Source: Bradysia coprophila (taxonomy: Eukaryota > Arthropoda > Insecta > Diptera > Sciaridae). From it: a DNA stretch of 64,000 nucleotides. Within the stretch, counting starts at the first letter, position 1, and the number at the start of each line of letters is the position of its first letter. The position numbers and the translations under genes are program-made. Shown piece by piece: positions 22,701-33,216 of the stretch. Location of the stretch: contig NW_023504022.1 of the NCBI RefSeq assembly GCF_014529535.1, positions 10,545,910 through 10,609,909 on the forward strand, read 5' to 3'. Below the pieces are notes generated by a model that worked only from the letters and a program-made list of their open reading frames with translations, had not been told where the DNA came from and did not search any database.

Positions 22701-24003
22701 AAGATAAGCTCTGTTACAAAAAAAGAAGGCGTTTATCGGAACAAAGATGCTGCATGGTGAGCCAACACTTCACAGGAATCACAGGAGTCAAGACCAGTCA
22801 ATACATTGGTAATTCATTTACCTTATTTTAGTTTCAGCATAGACTCTCAGGCTTAGACTTACCCTATAGGTGATGAAACTATTTTATTGCCTATAGGTGA
22901 TTCCTACGATGTCCTACGGGTCCTTTGATTTTTTGTATGAAAGAAAGGTTTTCTTAAAAGTTTTCATCCTTCAAAGCCCGAAGGGCCTTTGGGTAGCCAA
23001 TCCAGACTTGTAGACTTTGCCAAAATAGCTTTTATTTCGTCATCAATGTTGTTAACAGAAGAAATGTTCGAAGTGGACAGTATATCACAAGAATGTTCTA
23101 CGAACTTTTCACTATGAAACGACCGTTATGCCATCAATAGTTTCATGTATTCCATTCAGAAACGGCAAGAGCATCGCCATATAATCGTGTTACTGTTACT
23201 GTTACCTGTTACTTCGTTTTTTCGAAGTGTCATCCTAGTGGTTGATGCACAATCTTGTACTTCATTTGTTAACGCGTACATTTTCTTATATTAAGACTAC
23301 ACGGCCTCTAGGTCATCGCTTATATTTTGTTGTTTATTTAGATAGCAGATGATTAGCCATTCAGAAACGGCTTGTCTCATCTCACCTGAAACGAACGGAT
23401 ATAACACTGAACCAAGCTAGGTTGGAATAATGTTATTGCGTCGCAATTTTATTATGAGAAGAGTGGTCAGTTTTCCGTTAAAAAGAGCTGGTCTACTGTT
23501 TTGTTCAGTGCTACGGTACAACGTATTGAGGTGGTCTCTCATTCGAAAAAAAACCAATCCGCCTTGCCTCTGTTTTGTTTCCTAAGACAGATACGAGTGA
23601 TATGATCACTTTCGAATGAATAAACTTTCCGCACTCGCTTTCGAATAAACAGTCCTTGACTGGTCGATTGAACTGTAAATATAGCACTGTACGGTCAAAA
23701 TCTTTGTTGTTTTTCACATTCAGCGAATCAATTACCAGGATAAGCTCAGCTCATGTACCAATGAGTCAATGTTTACAAACATTAATGCCACAAAGAAACT
23801 TTAGTTTTTTGCATAAAGAGTGATGTGACTCACATCTGGAAATTATTGAGACGATGTGGTTAATAACGCTGACCACTTACTTAATCATCGATCATGACGG
23901 AATTTAATGGCTTTGTGGAGAAAATGAAACAAATAATTTGAATTTGATAAACTTTATTGACAAATTAAAATCTTAGCGTCCGATCTTAACGAAAAACATT
24001 TTT
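22701..24003. other. Intergenic, no gene recognised
   Basis: Between NDUFA6 and the WH2 gene. It holds fragments of the 'agaaacggcaagagcatcg' MITE family (about 23.16 kb and 23.37 kb). A minus-strand open frame at 23511-23717 shows no domain and is not called. Confidence 0.5.
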
Positions 24004-24120
24004 AACCTTTCACGGACGGCAAGAGCATCGGTACACATACATCGAGCCCATTAATTCTTTTGCTTAAATGTTTTGTCATCCAGAATCGTTAACAGATGAT
24101 GCAGCCGTCTGTGAAAGGTT
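24004..24120. mobile_element. MITE with 'aaccttt...acggca' ends
   Basis: The left end aacctttcacggacggca and right end gccgtctgtgaaaggtt are inverted, with 80 bases between. It is one of several copies in the window (see 40324, 52369, 52685) and lies just past the stop of the WH2 gene, in its likely 3' UTR or flank. Confidence 0.75.
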
Positions 24121-24172
24121 GTGAATTATGGCAATATATGAACAAAACGGTCGATCAAGTACACGCATTGCT

Positions 24173-27100
24173 TTACGACCGTACAACTTCACCATTCGAA
24201 TTAATGATAAATTTAATATCCGAAAAAAATACCGGTTCCGGTTCTGCGGTCTTGGTAACGGCCACTGTATCCGGATAGCGATTTGGTTCCAATTGCAAAT
24301 CGCGAGCAAATGAAGTGATCGGCTTCACCTTGTAATTGGAATTTCCATGGTTGATGTGATGGATCGTCGGTGAAGTAATCTTTGAGTTCTCTAGATTTTG
24401 CTGTTGCTTGAATAGTTGAGCGCGTCGTGGTAGTATTGGAGACGATTGAAAGCAATCTGTTTCGGTTGTTGATCGCACGGAAATTGACTCGATTCTATGG
24501 TGTTCGTCTGTGCGCACTTCGCTGGTGAATCCATTTGATGAGCTGTTGATTTTGTGGATTTCGACATTTTTCAAATTCTGTATTCGCCTCTGAATGTCAT
24601 TCAATTCAGTTTTGTCGTCGGTGGATTTCTCAGTTTGTTCCAACAACTCCACAGACTTCAGTCGTCTGATTGTTCGTTTGATTTCGCTGTTACCATCAGT
24701 TGCTGATGTATTGCTTGTGACTGTACTAAAATTCTTAACTGATGCTTTATAGAATAGAGGAGGAGCGATTGGCGACTTGGGTACACTATTGAATACATTC
24801 GTTTGTTCTTGAACAATTTTTTGTGGCTGCCGAACGATTTTTGTTGGCTCCGCTACAACCACCTTTGGTTCCGGCACAAATTTCGGTTCGTTGACTGATT
24901 TATCATTTGATCTTTCAGCTGGTTCGATTTCATCTAAAGCCTCCACCGACTTTAGCCTTCGTCGTAGTGTTCCAATCAGTTCATTACCGGAGACATTCTC
25001 GTCTTTCTCCAGTAACTTTTTGGAGTTCGACCCATTTGATGAAATTTTAAAATTTGGCTTGCCATGAGAAATCAATAATTTCGGCTTCTCCTCCTTATCC
25101 TTATCGTCAGTAGATGGTTTAGTCTGCTTAGCATCAGTGGCAGTTTTACCATTTGTGATAGGTTGATTTTGAGCATTATTTTGCAATTCACGCAACTGGT
25201 TATTGATCGCATTAATTGTCGTGTTTTTCGGAGCAATGAAATTCGGTTTTTTATTGCCACCAGTCTGACGACGATGCAATGTTGAGGAGAGCTCTGCTTG
25301 GAGTTGATTTTTGATTGGATTTATCGCATCTGAAAAGAGAAAATTCTTTGTTAGAACAATGATAGTAATTTGGAAACGAGTGTTGAGGACGTTACATCAG
25401 CTGCGACACAAAGAATAGTGAAAATATTTCCAGCACAATATTTGAGTCCTTGATCTAGCCATTCCTATAACTGATACAAGATCATTTTGCTAAGTATTTT
25501 GAGGTGAGTGTAACCCAATGACCTTCCCATCAAGGTGTTTCTGTTCACTTTTAAAACCCAACGATAAGAGGATCACTGATATCCTGACCGGTAGTTGCTT
25601 GCAAAATATATTTTAAATTCTTTGCACTTGGATGTACCTATAACTCGCTGTGTTGCATCTTGTAGAATTCGTTAGAATAAACAGCAGGTCTATTGGCGGT
25701 TTATGTACGATGAAACTGTGGTATGTTGACCCACTTTATCCCATCCCATCGTAAGAGTCAACTTCTCAGTTACATTTTTTTCCAGGAATTTCACACAAGA
25801 AAAGCAAAATCATAAATCATGTCTCACTCTCTATTGCATTACATAACTTTAAAAAATGTATTTAACGGTCATTCTGACATGGTCAATTAATCCCAATAAA
25901 ATGCAGTAAATCAGCCACAAAGCCGATAAAATTTAACCAAATGAGTCATCCGAAAAAATGCAACCAACATTTTTCTCACCCATTACGACATTATAAACCG
26001 ATTTTAATCTTTCATTTACAACAACATCACATTCCAATAAACCAAACCAATTTGGCTGTTGGTTGCGCTAATATAATAACTGTCCAGTCAAAAAAAAAGT
26101 TTTTCTCAAAAAGAATGCCCATTCAACGAAGGTAAAGAGTGTCGTAAGAAGATCGAAATATTTTTTTCTTCTCTTTAACATTTTCAGACGATGAAGGCAT
26201 ATAACAAATAAACAAAATTTAAAAAAAAAATACAAATCCGAAACGTGATGTTACAGTGTATAAATGCATTAAAGTGCTGAATATGTAGGAAATAAGAAAG
26301 ATTTTTTTACCTTCGCTATAATTATTGTTGTCAATGCCATTGCATTCGTTCGATGAGGAAATCTGTAAAAAAAGACAAAGAAATTTAATTCTTTCATATT
26401 TTAAGTTGGATCGTTTAGAAACGGCAAGCGTAGCACAACATAATAAATCGTTAAATCTGTTACTTCATTTGTGGAAAGTATATTCTAGTGTGTTATAGAA
26501 AATCTATCACTTCAATGTGTTTATCATATATATTTGGCTATATAAGCGAACATTAGCCACCGGCTAATAGCCAGCGCTCTTCATTTTTCACATTTGAAAG
26601 TTATGTATCGAGCCCAAATGGTACTCTATCTGGCAGCTGTTGACTATAATAATTTTTGCTGCTTGAAGTACGTTGGTTGTAACCATATCACTGTTCAGTG
26701 CTATGTTATAACCCTTTATTTAAAGAACCAACTAAAATGTTGATATAAAATCTATTACTTCATCTGCTTTAACATTCATTTTGCTATATAAGATAACACC
26801 AGGGAGGTCATGGCTTATTTTTTTTTTAGTGTCGATAACAAATGTTTATAATAGATTAAGTTATGTGCCAGTCATTCGAAGTCGAAGTATAGTTTGGATA
26901 CATTTGCGTCATTCGGTTGTTTCGTCACGTGCAAATTTATTTCCTTAAAATTGTGAGTGATAGTACATCGTCAATTGATTGTAATCGGTACTATTGATAA
27001 GGATTGACGGAGGAAAAATACACAAAAATCGGCGCAATTGGAAACCAATAAATTTTTTAGTTTGATTATGTGCAATAAAAACCAATTAAAAATTTGAATT

Positions 27101-28059
27101 GCTGAAGGTAGATCGGGTGATTACAAATAAACGAAAGTCATCGGCAAGCGATGAACTCTAGCGTAGCACTGCCGAGAGCACTGCTCCTTGCATTAACACT
27201 AAATTAACAAGCGTCAAATTCGGAGGATATATTAATAAGAACTACAGGAACAGTGCTATGACTCTCCAATGCATCAAAAGATTTAATATCTTGCTGGTAA
27301 ACTCAACTACTAAACTTTTGGTATGTATGAGTCCAAAATTTCATGGATGGCAACAACGCACTTCATGCAAAAGTTATCATAGTGGTCAACTGCAGATAGT
27401 ACTCTGTTTTACGTGAAAATATTTTACAGTGAGAGTACTACTCATAATGGCAAATATATCACAATTACTATTATCGAATTGACATTGACAGACAGTAGCT
27501 AAATCTTTTACTTCGATTGTTCACTATAAAGTTCTATCGCTGTGTATGTAATGCAGGCGACAAAGAATTTAGAATTCTAAGCAATTGTAGAAAACTTGTC
27601 CATGAAAGTTTACTATTGCGATTGCGAATTCCCATCAATTAACTATTTCTAAAATCACATCACCTCAAGCCTAGCTGAATAACAAAACAAATTGTAAACG
27701 AACAAAGAACCAAGAGGATGAGATCATTTTTCTCAATGAAAACAATTTTTCAAATAATAAATTCAAATCAACGCGTGCTGACCGCTTACAAGTTAAATAA
27801 ATTCTTCTGTAAAAACAGAATCACTCACCTGCTTGATTTGATTCATGTAGCGACTGTTCAATCCATTCTGTGATTCGGACACTTTCTTCAAAGTCGTTCC
27901 CCTTTCAATGTCAATCAATAATTGACTTCGATCGCTCATATTTCGGGTGGTGTTTAAATTTATCGGTGACTGGTGTTGATGGTGATTTATCGAATTCGAA
28001 AATAGCATTCCATTTGTTGGGGGTGGTGGTGGTGGAGGAAGTGGAGCTTGTAAATCCAT
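24173..28059 (-). CDS. WH2-domain, proline-rich protein (probable actin-binding)
   Basis: Exons 28059-27829, 26362-26311 and 25329-24173 join in frame (phases 0 and 1, GT-AG) to give 479 residues. The N-terminus has a run of prolines (residues 7-14), a typical profilin or SH3 ligand. It is followed by a WH2 motif at about 43-60: DRSQLLIDIERGTTLKKV, with the LL..I..G..LKKV pattern that binds monomeric actin in WIP/verprolin and similar proteins. Residues from about 102 include NQLQAELSSTLHRR, a basic amphipathic stretch. The rest is low-complexity and probably disordered, with three spaced RRLKSVE-like motifs (about 218, 316 and 343). The short middle exon (52 bp) lies in a large intron. I recognise the WH2 and polyproline parts but cannot name the gene; a WIP-like or sarcomeric WH2 protein is possible. 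Confidence 0.72.
25330..27828. other. Introns of the WH2 gene (except exon 26311-26362)
   Basis: AT-rich intron sequence. MITE-family fragments are visible near 26.41 kb ('agaaacggcaagcg' followed by 'gttacttcatttg') and 26.75 kb ('aaaatctattacttcatctg'). I see no further exon or RNA gene. Confidence 0.5.
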
Positions 28060-29888
28060 CTTTTATAATATTATTTAATTAAAACTTTGGAATGCACTCG
28101 GTTCACTTGATGGTATTGACTTAAACACACAAGTCCATTTAAATGTAAATCTAGGGCTAACAATTGTATTTGTCGTTTTTGTTAATCTTATCTTTACTTA
28201 TGCGGAATAAAAACCGTGTTAAAACCGCTCGAAAAACAATAGATAAGTAAGGTGTGTGTTGATAATGAGCACACTAAACTGAGTATAGTTCGTCACGACA
28301 ATATTTTTGCTTATTTATGATTTGATTGATTCGCAACCGCACAAGTGTAAACAATTTTTAAACAAAACTCCAAAAACTCATAATTCTATTTTTATTCGAA
28401 TGAAATGACCAACGCAACGAAATATATGTGGTGTTAAGGCTACGATGGTTACAGACTGATTGAATTCTGCTTGGCGACTTTTCTTCCATTCAACACTGTT
28501 ATGTGTTTCTTGCGATGACTACATGGGCAAACCGTTAAAAATGGAGAGCTTTCGCGAGAATTTATTAATCGTCCATCCTCAGAGATGTGTATAGTCATAA
28601 AATTTTCAGTCTGAAGTGCATGCTCTCGTATATTATACGCTTTATACAACAGTTGATATATACGTCGATTGAATCATTGTGACAATTAAACGGTACCATA
28701 CTATTGCCGCATGTTTCAATGAGCAATTAATGTTCATTAACTGAAACCATGGAGTTATACTCTACCGGTGATATTATAGCGCTCATGTAAATTACGAGAC
28801 GGTGTGCATTGATTTTGTATTCCCGTCTTTGTCGGTAAAGGGTCATTCAAATGGTTTGCACGCTTGTCTTTGGAGGATAGGGTTCAGACCAAAGCGTGTG
28901 CCATTTTTCCCCATACATATTAAGCATACGTTTTACTATCAAGAAGACATCTTGCGATGAGCACTGTTCTCTTTAGTCTTATTATATCAAATGTGTATGT
29001 TAAAGCGAATGAAGTAAAAGATTATGCATCAACCACTCGGCTCCAAACAATCGAAAAAACCGAACTTATCGTTATAACGGCTATATAGTATGTACGACTG
29101 TCGGTGTTAAGAGGTGAACATATGAAATAAGTCGCGTCAACAAACAAATCGTTATAATGCAAGGAAAACATGCTATATTATGCCTTCAATGATTCATCGC
29201 CTTTTTTCGTAGAAAAACTTGAAATTCAATTAAAAACATTAGAACTGTAGCATGTGTGGATTATGACGTTGTGATTAGTCACCATTGCTCTCGGAATGAA
29301 ATCGAGTATATTGAAACATTCAGACTAAGTTCGTGTCGTATTTGTTGTGATTTTTTTTACATTTGATTCATTAACTCAACGCAAATTAATAATGTGTAGA
29401 ATGAGAGGGAAATGTTGGGGGAAAGAGAGATAGATGGTTGGAGAGGTACAGAGCGTGAGAGATCATTTGAGCGTAGCATCAGGCTCTATGAATGAATTTG
29501 AATAATTTCTTGTCTCCTTGAGTTTAGCAGTTTTTTTTTGTTGTTAACCATTTTTATGGTATGGAAATTTTTTGTTTATTGTTTTGATCTTATACGTGGT
29601 GTTTACCTCTGTACGTATATGGAATAAAATTAATCTTTTAAATTGTACCTATGTTTCATAAGCAGGTAATGGATTTTTGCGTTAAAAATCAACTTTTATT
29701 TAATGGAGCAGTAAACTATACCGGAAATGGATGTCCTCACCAAGGCTTGCACCGATCAAACAATTTTAAAAAAAGTGAAGGCTTTTAATTGCCCGGACGA
29801 AATGAATTGGATTTTTTCGTTCGATGAAATTATTCCGATATGCATCACTCAGTTTTGTAAAGGTCGATTTCTTTTCTCTTAGGTTTTT
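28060..29888. other. 5' flank of the WH2 gene and intergenic
   Basis: No gene recognised. A fragment with 'gaagtaaaagattatgcatc' near 29.02 kb belongs to the dispersed MITE family. A purine-rich stretch lies at about 29.40-29.46 kb. The promoter of the WH2 gene should lie near 28.1-28.3 kb, but I see no clear TATA or initiator. Confidence 0.45.
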
Positions 29889-31236
29889 AGCCCCGTACGA
29901 AGTACTGGGGGCTTATAAGATTAATATGCCGTTTGTAACACGTCGAATTGGAAGCAGACAGTAAGGGCAAAGCATTTGGTTGTGTTCATAGATGACGAAT
30001 CCGCAATAAAAAAAATGTCCGTCCGTCCGTCCGTCTGTCCGTCTGTGACCCCTCTAGCTTGAGCAAATCACAACCTTTTTTCAAAATTCTTTTTTTCCCC
30101 GATTGGTATCGACAAAAGTAAGGTCAAGTTCGAAAATGGGCATGGTATGGTCGGCCCTTCCAGAGCTAGGGCCCTATAGGTGTTTTTCAGTCTTTCGACG
30201 ATATCTACCGAAATACGCACGTAATAGCTGCTTGTGATATATCAAATGAAAGGTATTGACGAGTAGAACAAAGTTGCTGAACATTGTTTTTGGGTAAGAT
30301 GCAACGCGGGCTTGTTGGGAGGGCTCAAAGGTCGTTACTCGGCCCTAAGTGTTTTTTGCACATAAATCGAGTAAATCTCATCCGATCTTGCTAGATTTAG
30401 TTTTTTATGGAAGGTAATTGAATGCCGAATAGAATGATGGCAAAAAAAGTTTCAAATTTGGGCCCTTGGACTAAGGCCGCTACTCGGCCCTAAGTGTTTT
30501 TTGCACATAAATCGAGTAAATCTCATCCGATTTTGCTAGATTTAGTTTTTTGTGGAAGGTAATTGAATACCGAAAATAACGTGGAAAAAAAGTTTCAAAT
30601 TTGGGCCCTTGGACTAAGGCCGCTACTCGGCCCTAAGTGTTTTTTGCACATAAATCGAGTAAATCTCATCCGATTTTGCTAGTTTTTGTTCCATTTGAGA
30701 GATAATTGAATGCCGAATAGAATGATGGCAAAAAAAGTTTCAAATTTGGGCCCTTGGACTAAGGTCGCTACTCGGCCCTAAGTGTTTTTTGCACATAAAT
30801 CGAGTAAATCTCATCCGATTTTGCTAGATTTTGTTCCATTTGAGAGATAATTGAATGCCGAATAGAATGATGGCAAAAAAAAGTTTCAAATTTGGGCCCT
30901 TGGAGTAAGGCCGCTACTCGGCCCTAAGTGTTTTTTGCACATAAATCGAGTAAATCTCATCCGATTTTGCTAGATTTTGTTCCATTTGAGAGATAATTGA
31001 ATGCCGAATAGAATGATGGCAAAAAAAGTTTCAAATTTGGGCCCTTGGACTAAGGCCGCTACTCGGCCCTAAGTGTTTTTTGCACATAAATCGAGTAAAT
31101 CTCATCCGATTTCCAATTTTTTTGTTTCATTTGAGAGATAATTGAATACCCAATAGAAAGTTGGCAAAAAATTTGGGTTTCTAAAATAATGTCGTAAATT
31201 GTTGGTTTTATTTGAGAGGTACTTCGTACGGGCTTT
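29889..31236. mobile_element. Non-autonomous TIR element carrying a 145-bp tandem array
   Basis: The left end agccccgtacgaagtac and right end gtacttcgtacgggctt are inverted copies with one mismatch. Inside are a (tccg/tctg)n microsatellite at about 30018-30053, then about six tandem units of about 145 bp (30327-31190). Each unit has the phrase 'ggccgctactcggcccta', 'cacataaatcgagtaaatct', and 'ccgaatagaatgatggcaaa'. Open frames within are repeats of the unit, not genes. I see no transposase. Confidence 0.8.
30327..31190. repeat. 145-bp tandem repeat array
   Basis: About six direct units share 'tactcggccctaagtgtttt' and 'gcacataaatcgagtaaatc', 140-150 bases apart. The unit segment after 'gattttgctag' varies between 'atttagttttttatggaagg' and 'attttgttccatttgagaga' types, so at least two subtypes are interspersed. 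A related decayed pair lies at 5760-5940. Confidence 0.92.
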
Positions 31237-31670
31237 CGTAATTGCGCTATGCGCAATTTAAAAAATGAACACTTTCAGTAAATTTGACCATGCCCAACTT
31301 GACTTGCATTTTGGTAACAGACGCATTAGAGGGTTGTAGACGTATTAGGGTTCCGGGCGTATTACAGCTACGGACGTATTATGGTTACGGACGAAATAGG
31401 ATTACGGGTCGTACGGGGCTAAGTCGCAGCAAACGCTCCGACTGTTCTGATGCCTTGTTTTATTGATGGGTAAAGGTGTACCGGGTATATGACATCTGAT
31501 ATGCCAGATGTAACGAGCACTGACATATGTAGTACATTCCAAACTTCCCGTGTAATATACGTCATTACGGAAGGGTGCGAATATGAGTCCCGAAAGAAGT
31601 TTGGATTGATAAACTCATAGAAATACACTCGAGATGTATGGCGCTGCTATTTTAAACATATCTGTCTGGG

Positions 31671-31785
31671 CACCGGTATTCATGTAATTTTTGGATGCAG
31701 ATTAGCAACCTCTCGAGTGTAACTTTATGGACAAATTTTACGGAAGTCAGCTTAGTACTCTCTCATATATAACAAATCGAATTGA
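31671..31785. repeat. Dispersed repeat, copy 1
   Basis: About 115 bases from 'caccggtattcatgtaattt' through 'gcaacctctcgagtgtaact' to 'tatataacaaatcg' match the block at 38789-38902 at most positions. Neither copy lies in a gene. Confidence 0.8.
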
Positions 31786-32160
31786 GCAACAAGTTGATGT
31801 GCGTTGCATCAAAGAAATGCTGTTTCGGCCTCAGATTACAGTAGTGGCCCTAGGTCAGCGTGGTTTGACTATCATCAGTTGCTCTACTGCATCTTTTGCA
31901 AGACATGCTAACATTGCTAACATGAACGCAATTTGAACTAGTGAAGCGTCATGAAGATAGCATTTGACTGGATAGTCACAAACATAATTCTGATTAATGG
32001 GAATGAAACACAAAGGTGAACAAGACAGACGACAACTGGACATTAGACAAGACATTGAACTTTTTAATACGCTTCGTACGCCGTGAAGTAGGTCAAAAGA
32101 CTCCAAATTACAAGCAAGGTAACACTTTGAATTGCATTGAAAACAATATGACTCAACATA

Positions 32161-32269
32161 ATTTGAAATGAAAAGTGTGACGAGTAGCTCACGTGGTAAG
32201 AGCATTGCCCCGGAAAGGTGAAGATTGTGGGTTCATCTCCCACCCTGGCACCAATTTTTCATTTCAAAT
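32161..32269. repeat. Perfect 14-bp inverted repeat flanking a tRNA-like sequence
   Basis: Left atttgaaatgaaaa (32161-32174) and right ttttcatttcaaat (32256-32269) are exact complements, separated by an 81-base insert that is the tRNA-like sequence. Confidence 0.85.
32176..32253 (+). tRNA. tRNA-like sequence (tRNA relic or SINE head)
   Basis: A-box-like tagctcacgtggtaagagc and B-box-like gggttcatctccc are at tRNA spacing. The T arm GTGGG/CCCAC pairs perfectly. The anticodon stem TTGCC/GGTGA pairs with wobbles, leaving loop CCGGAAA (a possible GGA, Ser, anticodon). The 3' end reads ...GGCACCA. The acceptor stem is poor (TGTGACG against CCTGGCA) and genomic CCA is not expected in a eukaryotic tRNA gene. 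I therefore favour a tRNA-derived repeat over a working tRNA. Confidence 0.5.
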
Positions 32270-33216
32270 CAAACCTTCAAAATCACTCTACATTCCAAAT
32301 TTACATCTTAACACTCAGAATTTCGCACATTTGAAGACTTTCCTCATATCTACTGTAATCGTCCGTTGCTAAAGAGTAACGATAAAAATACCGAAAATTC
32401 TAATTGTAGATTCAAGAGGATAGCTGAGGATGGCTCAATAGTGAATAAGTGGTGCAAACGCTCGTACTTTTCGTTTCAAATTTTGAAATTCCACTCGAAC
32501 CACCCAGAAAGAGTGAAGAAAGACGTAGTTACTGAGCTAGCAATGTTGACCTTAAGGACTATTGCGGCTTAAGAGTACAACTATTTTTGAGAATAGCAGT
32601 TATCCATCGGCGTTTTTGGGAATATCATAGACGAACAATTGAAACGTCTTGATGGAAATGATGGAAACAAACTATCAACGAGATCAACGGAGTACGTTGC
32701 CTGTCCATACTACTTGCCGTATACGAAGATAGTCAGAGATGTGTTAAAAAAAAGAAGAAAAAACGAGTCAGTAAAATTGGGACACAGGCCAATCACCAAG
32801 GTTCTGAAAGAACTCATTATGTAAGTGGCAGCGCCCGGTTTTCTAACGTTACGCTTTTGCAACGGACTAAATGCAACACCAGAACTCACCCACATCGCGA
32901 GGCTATTAGACTAAAAAACCATTTTCAAGCACAGGGTATTGATATAAAAAAGTAAAAGAAAATAGATTGATTTCAAATCTTTTACTTCATTTGTAACATA
33001 TTTGAACATGCTTTTTCTTTTATAAAACCGCATTAGTTAGATCGATAGCTATCGGTAGCAGATGAATGGAAATGTTGACGTTCACAACAATTAGAATTTA
33101 GAGTTAAAAATTTCCATACTGGCGAGCCAACTAAAGCGGTAAGCGATAATTTCCGGAACAGAAACATTTCCAGTTAAATAAACCCGACCCGACAATAACA
33201 AAATTCAAACTGTAAA
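32270..33216. other. Intergenic, no gene recognised
   Basis: Open frames at 32366-32572 and 32639-32824 show no domain. Fragments of the MITE family ('aaatcttttacttcatttgt') lie near 32.98 kb. This region is the 3' flank of the 5-oxoprolinase gene. Confidence 0.5.

Noticed and set aside
31059-31256. Open frames inside the 145-bp array
   Set aside because: They translate the tandem unit and its edge, with no protein family resemblance.
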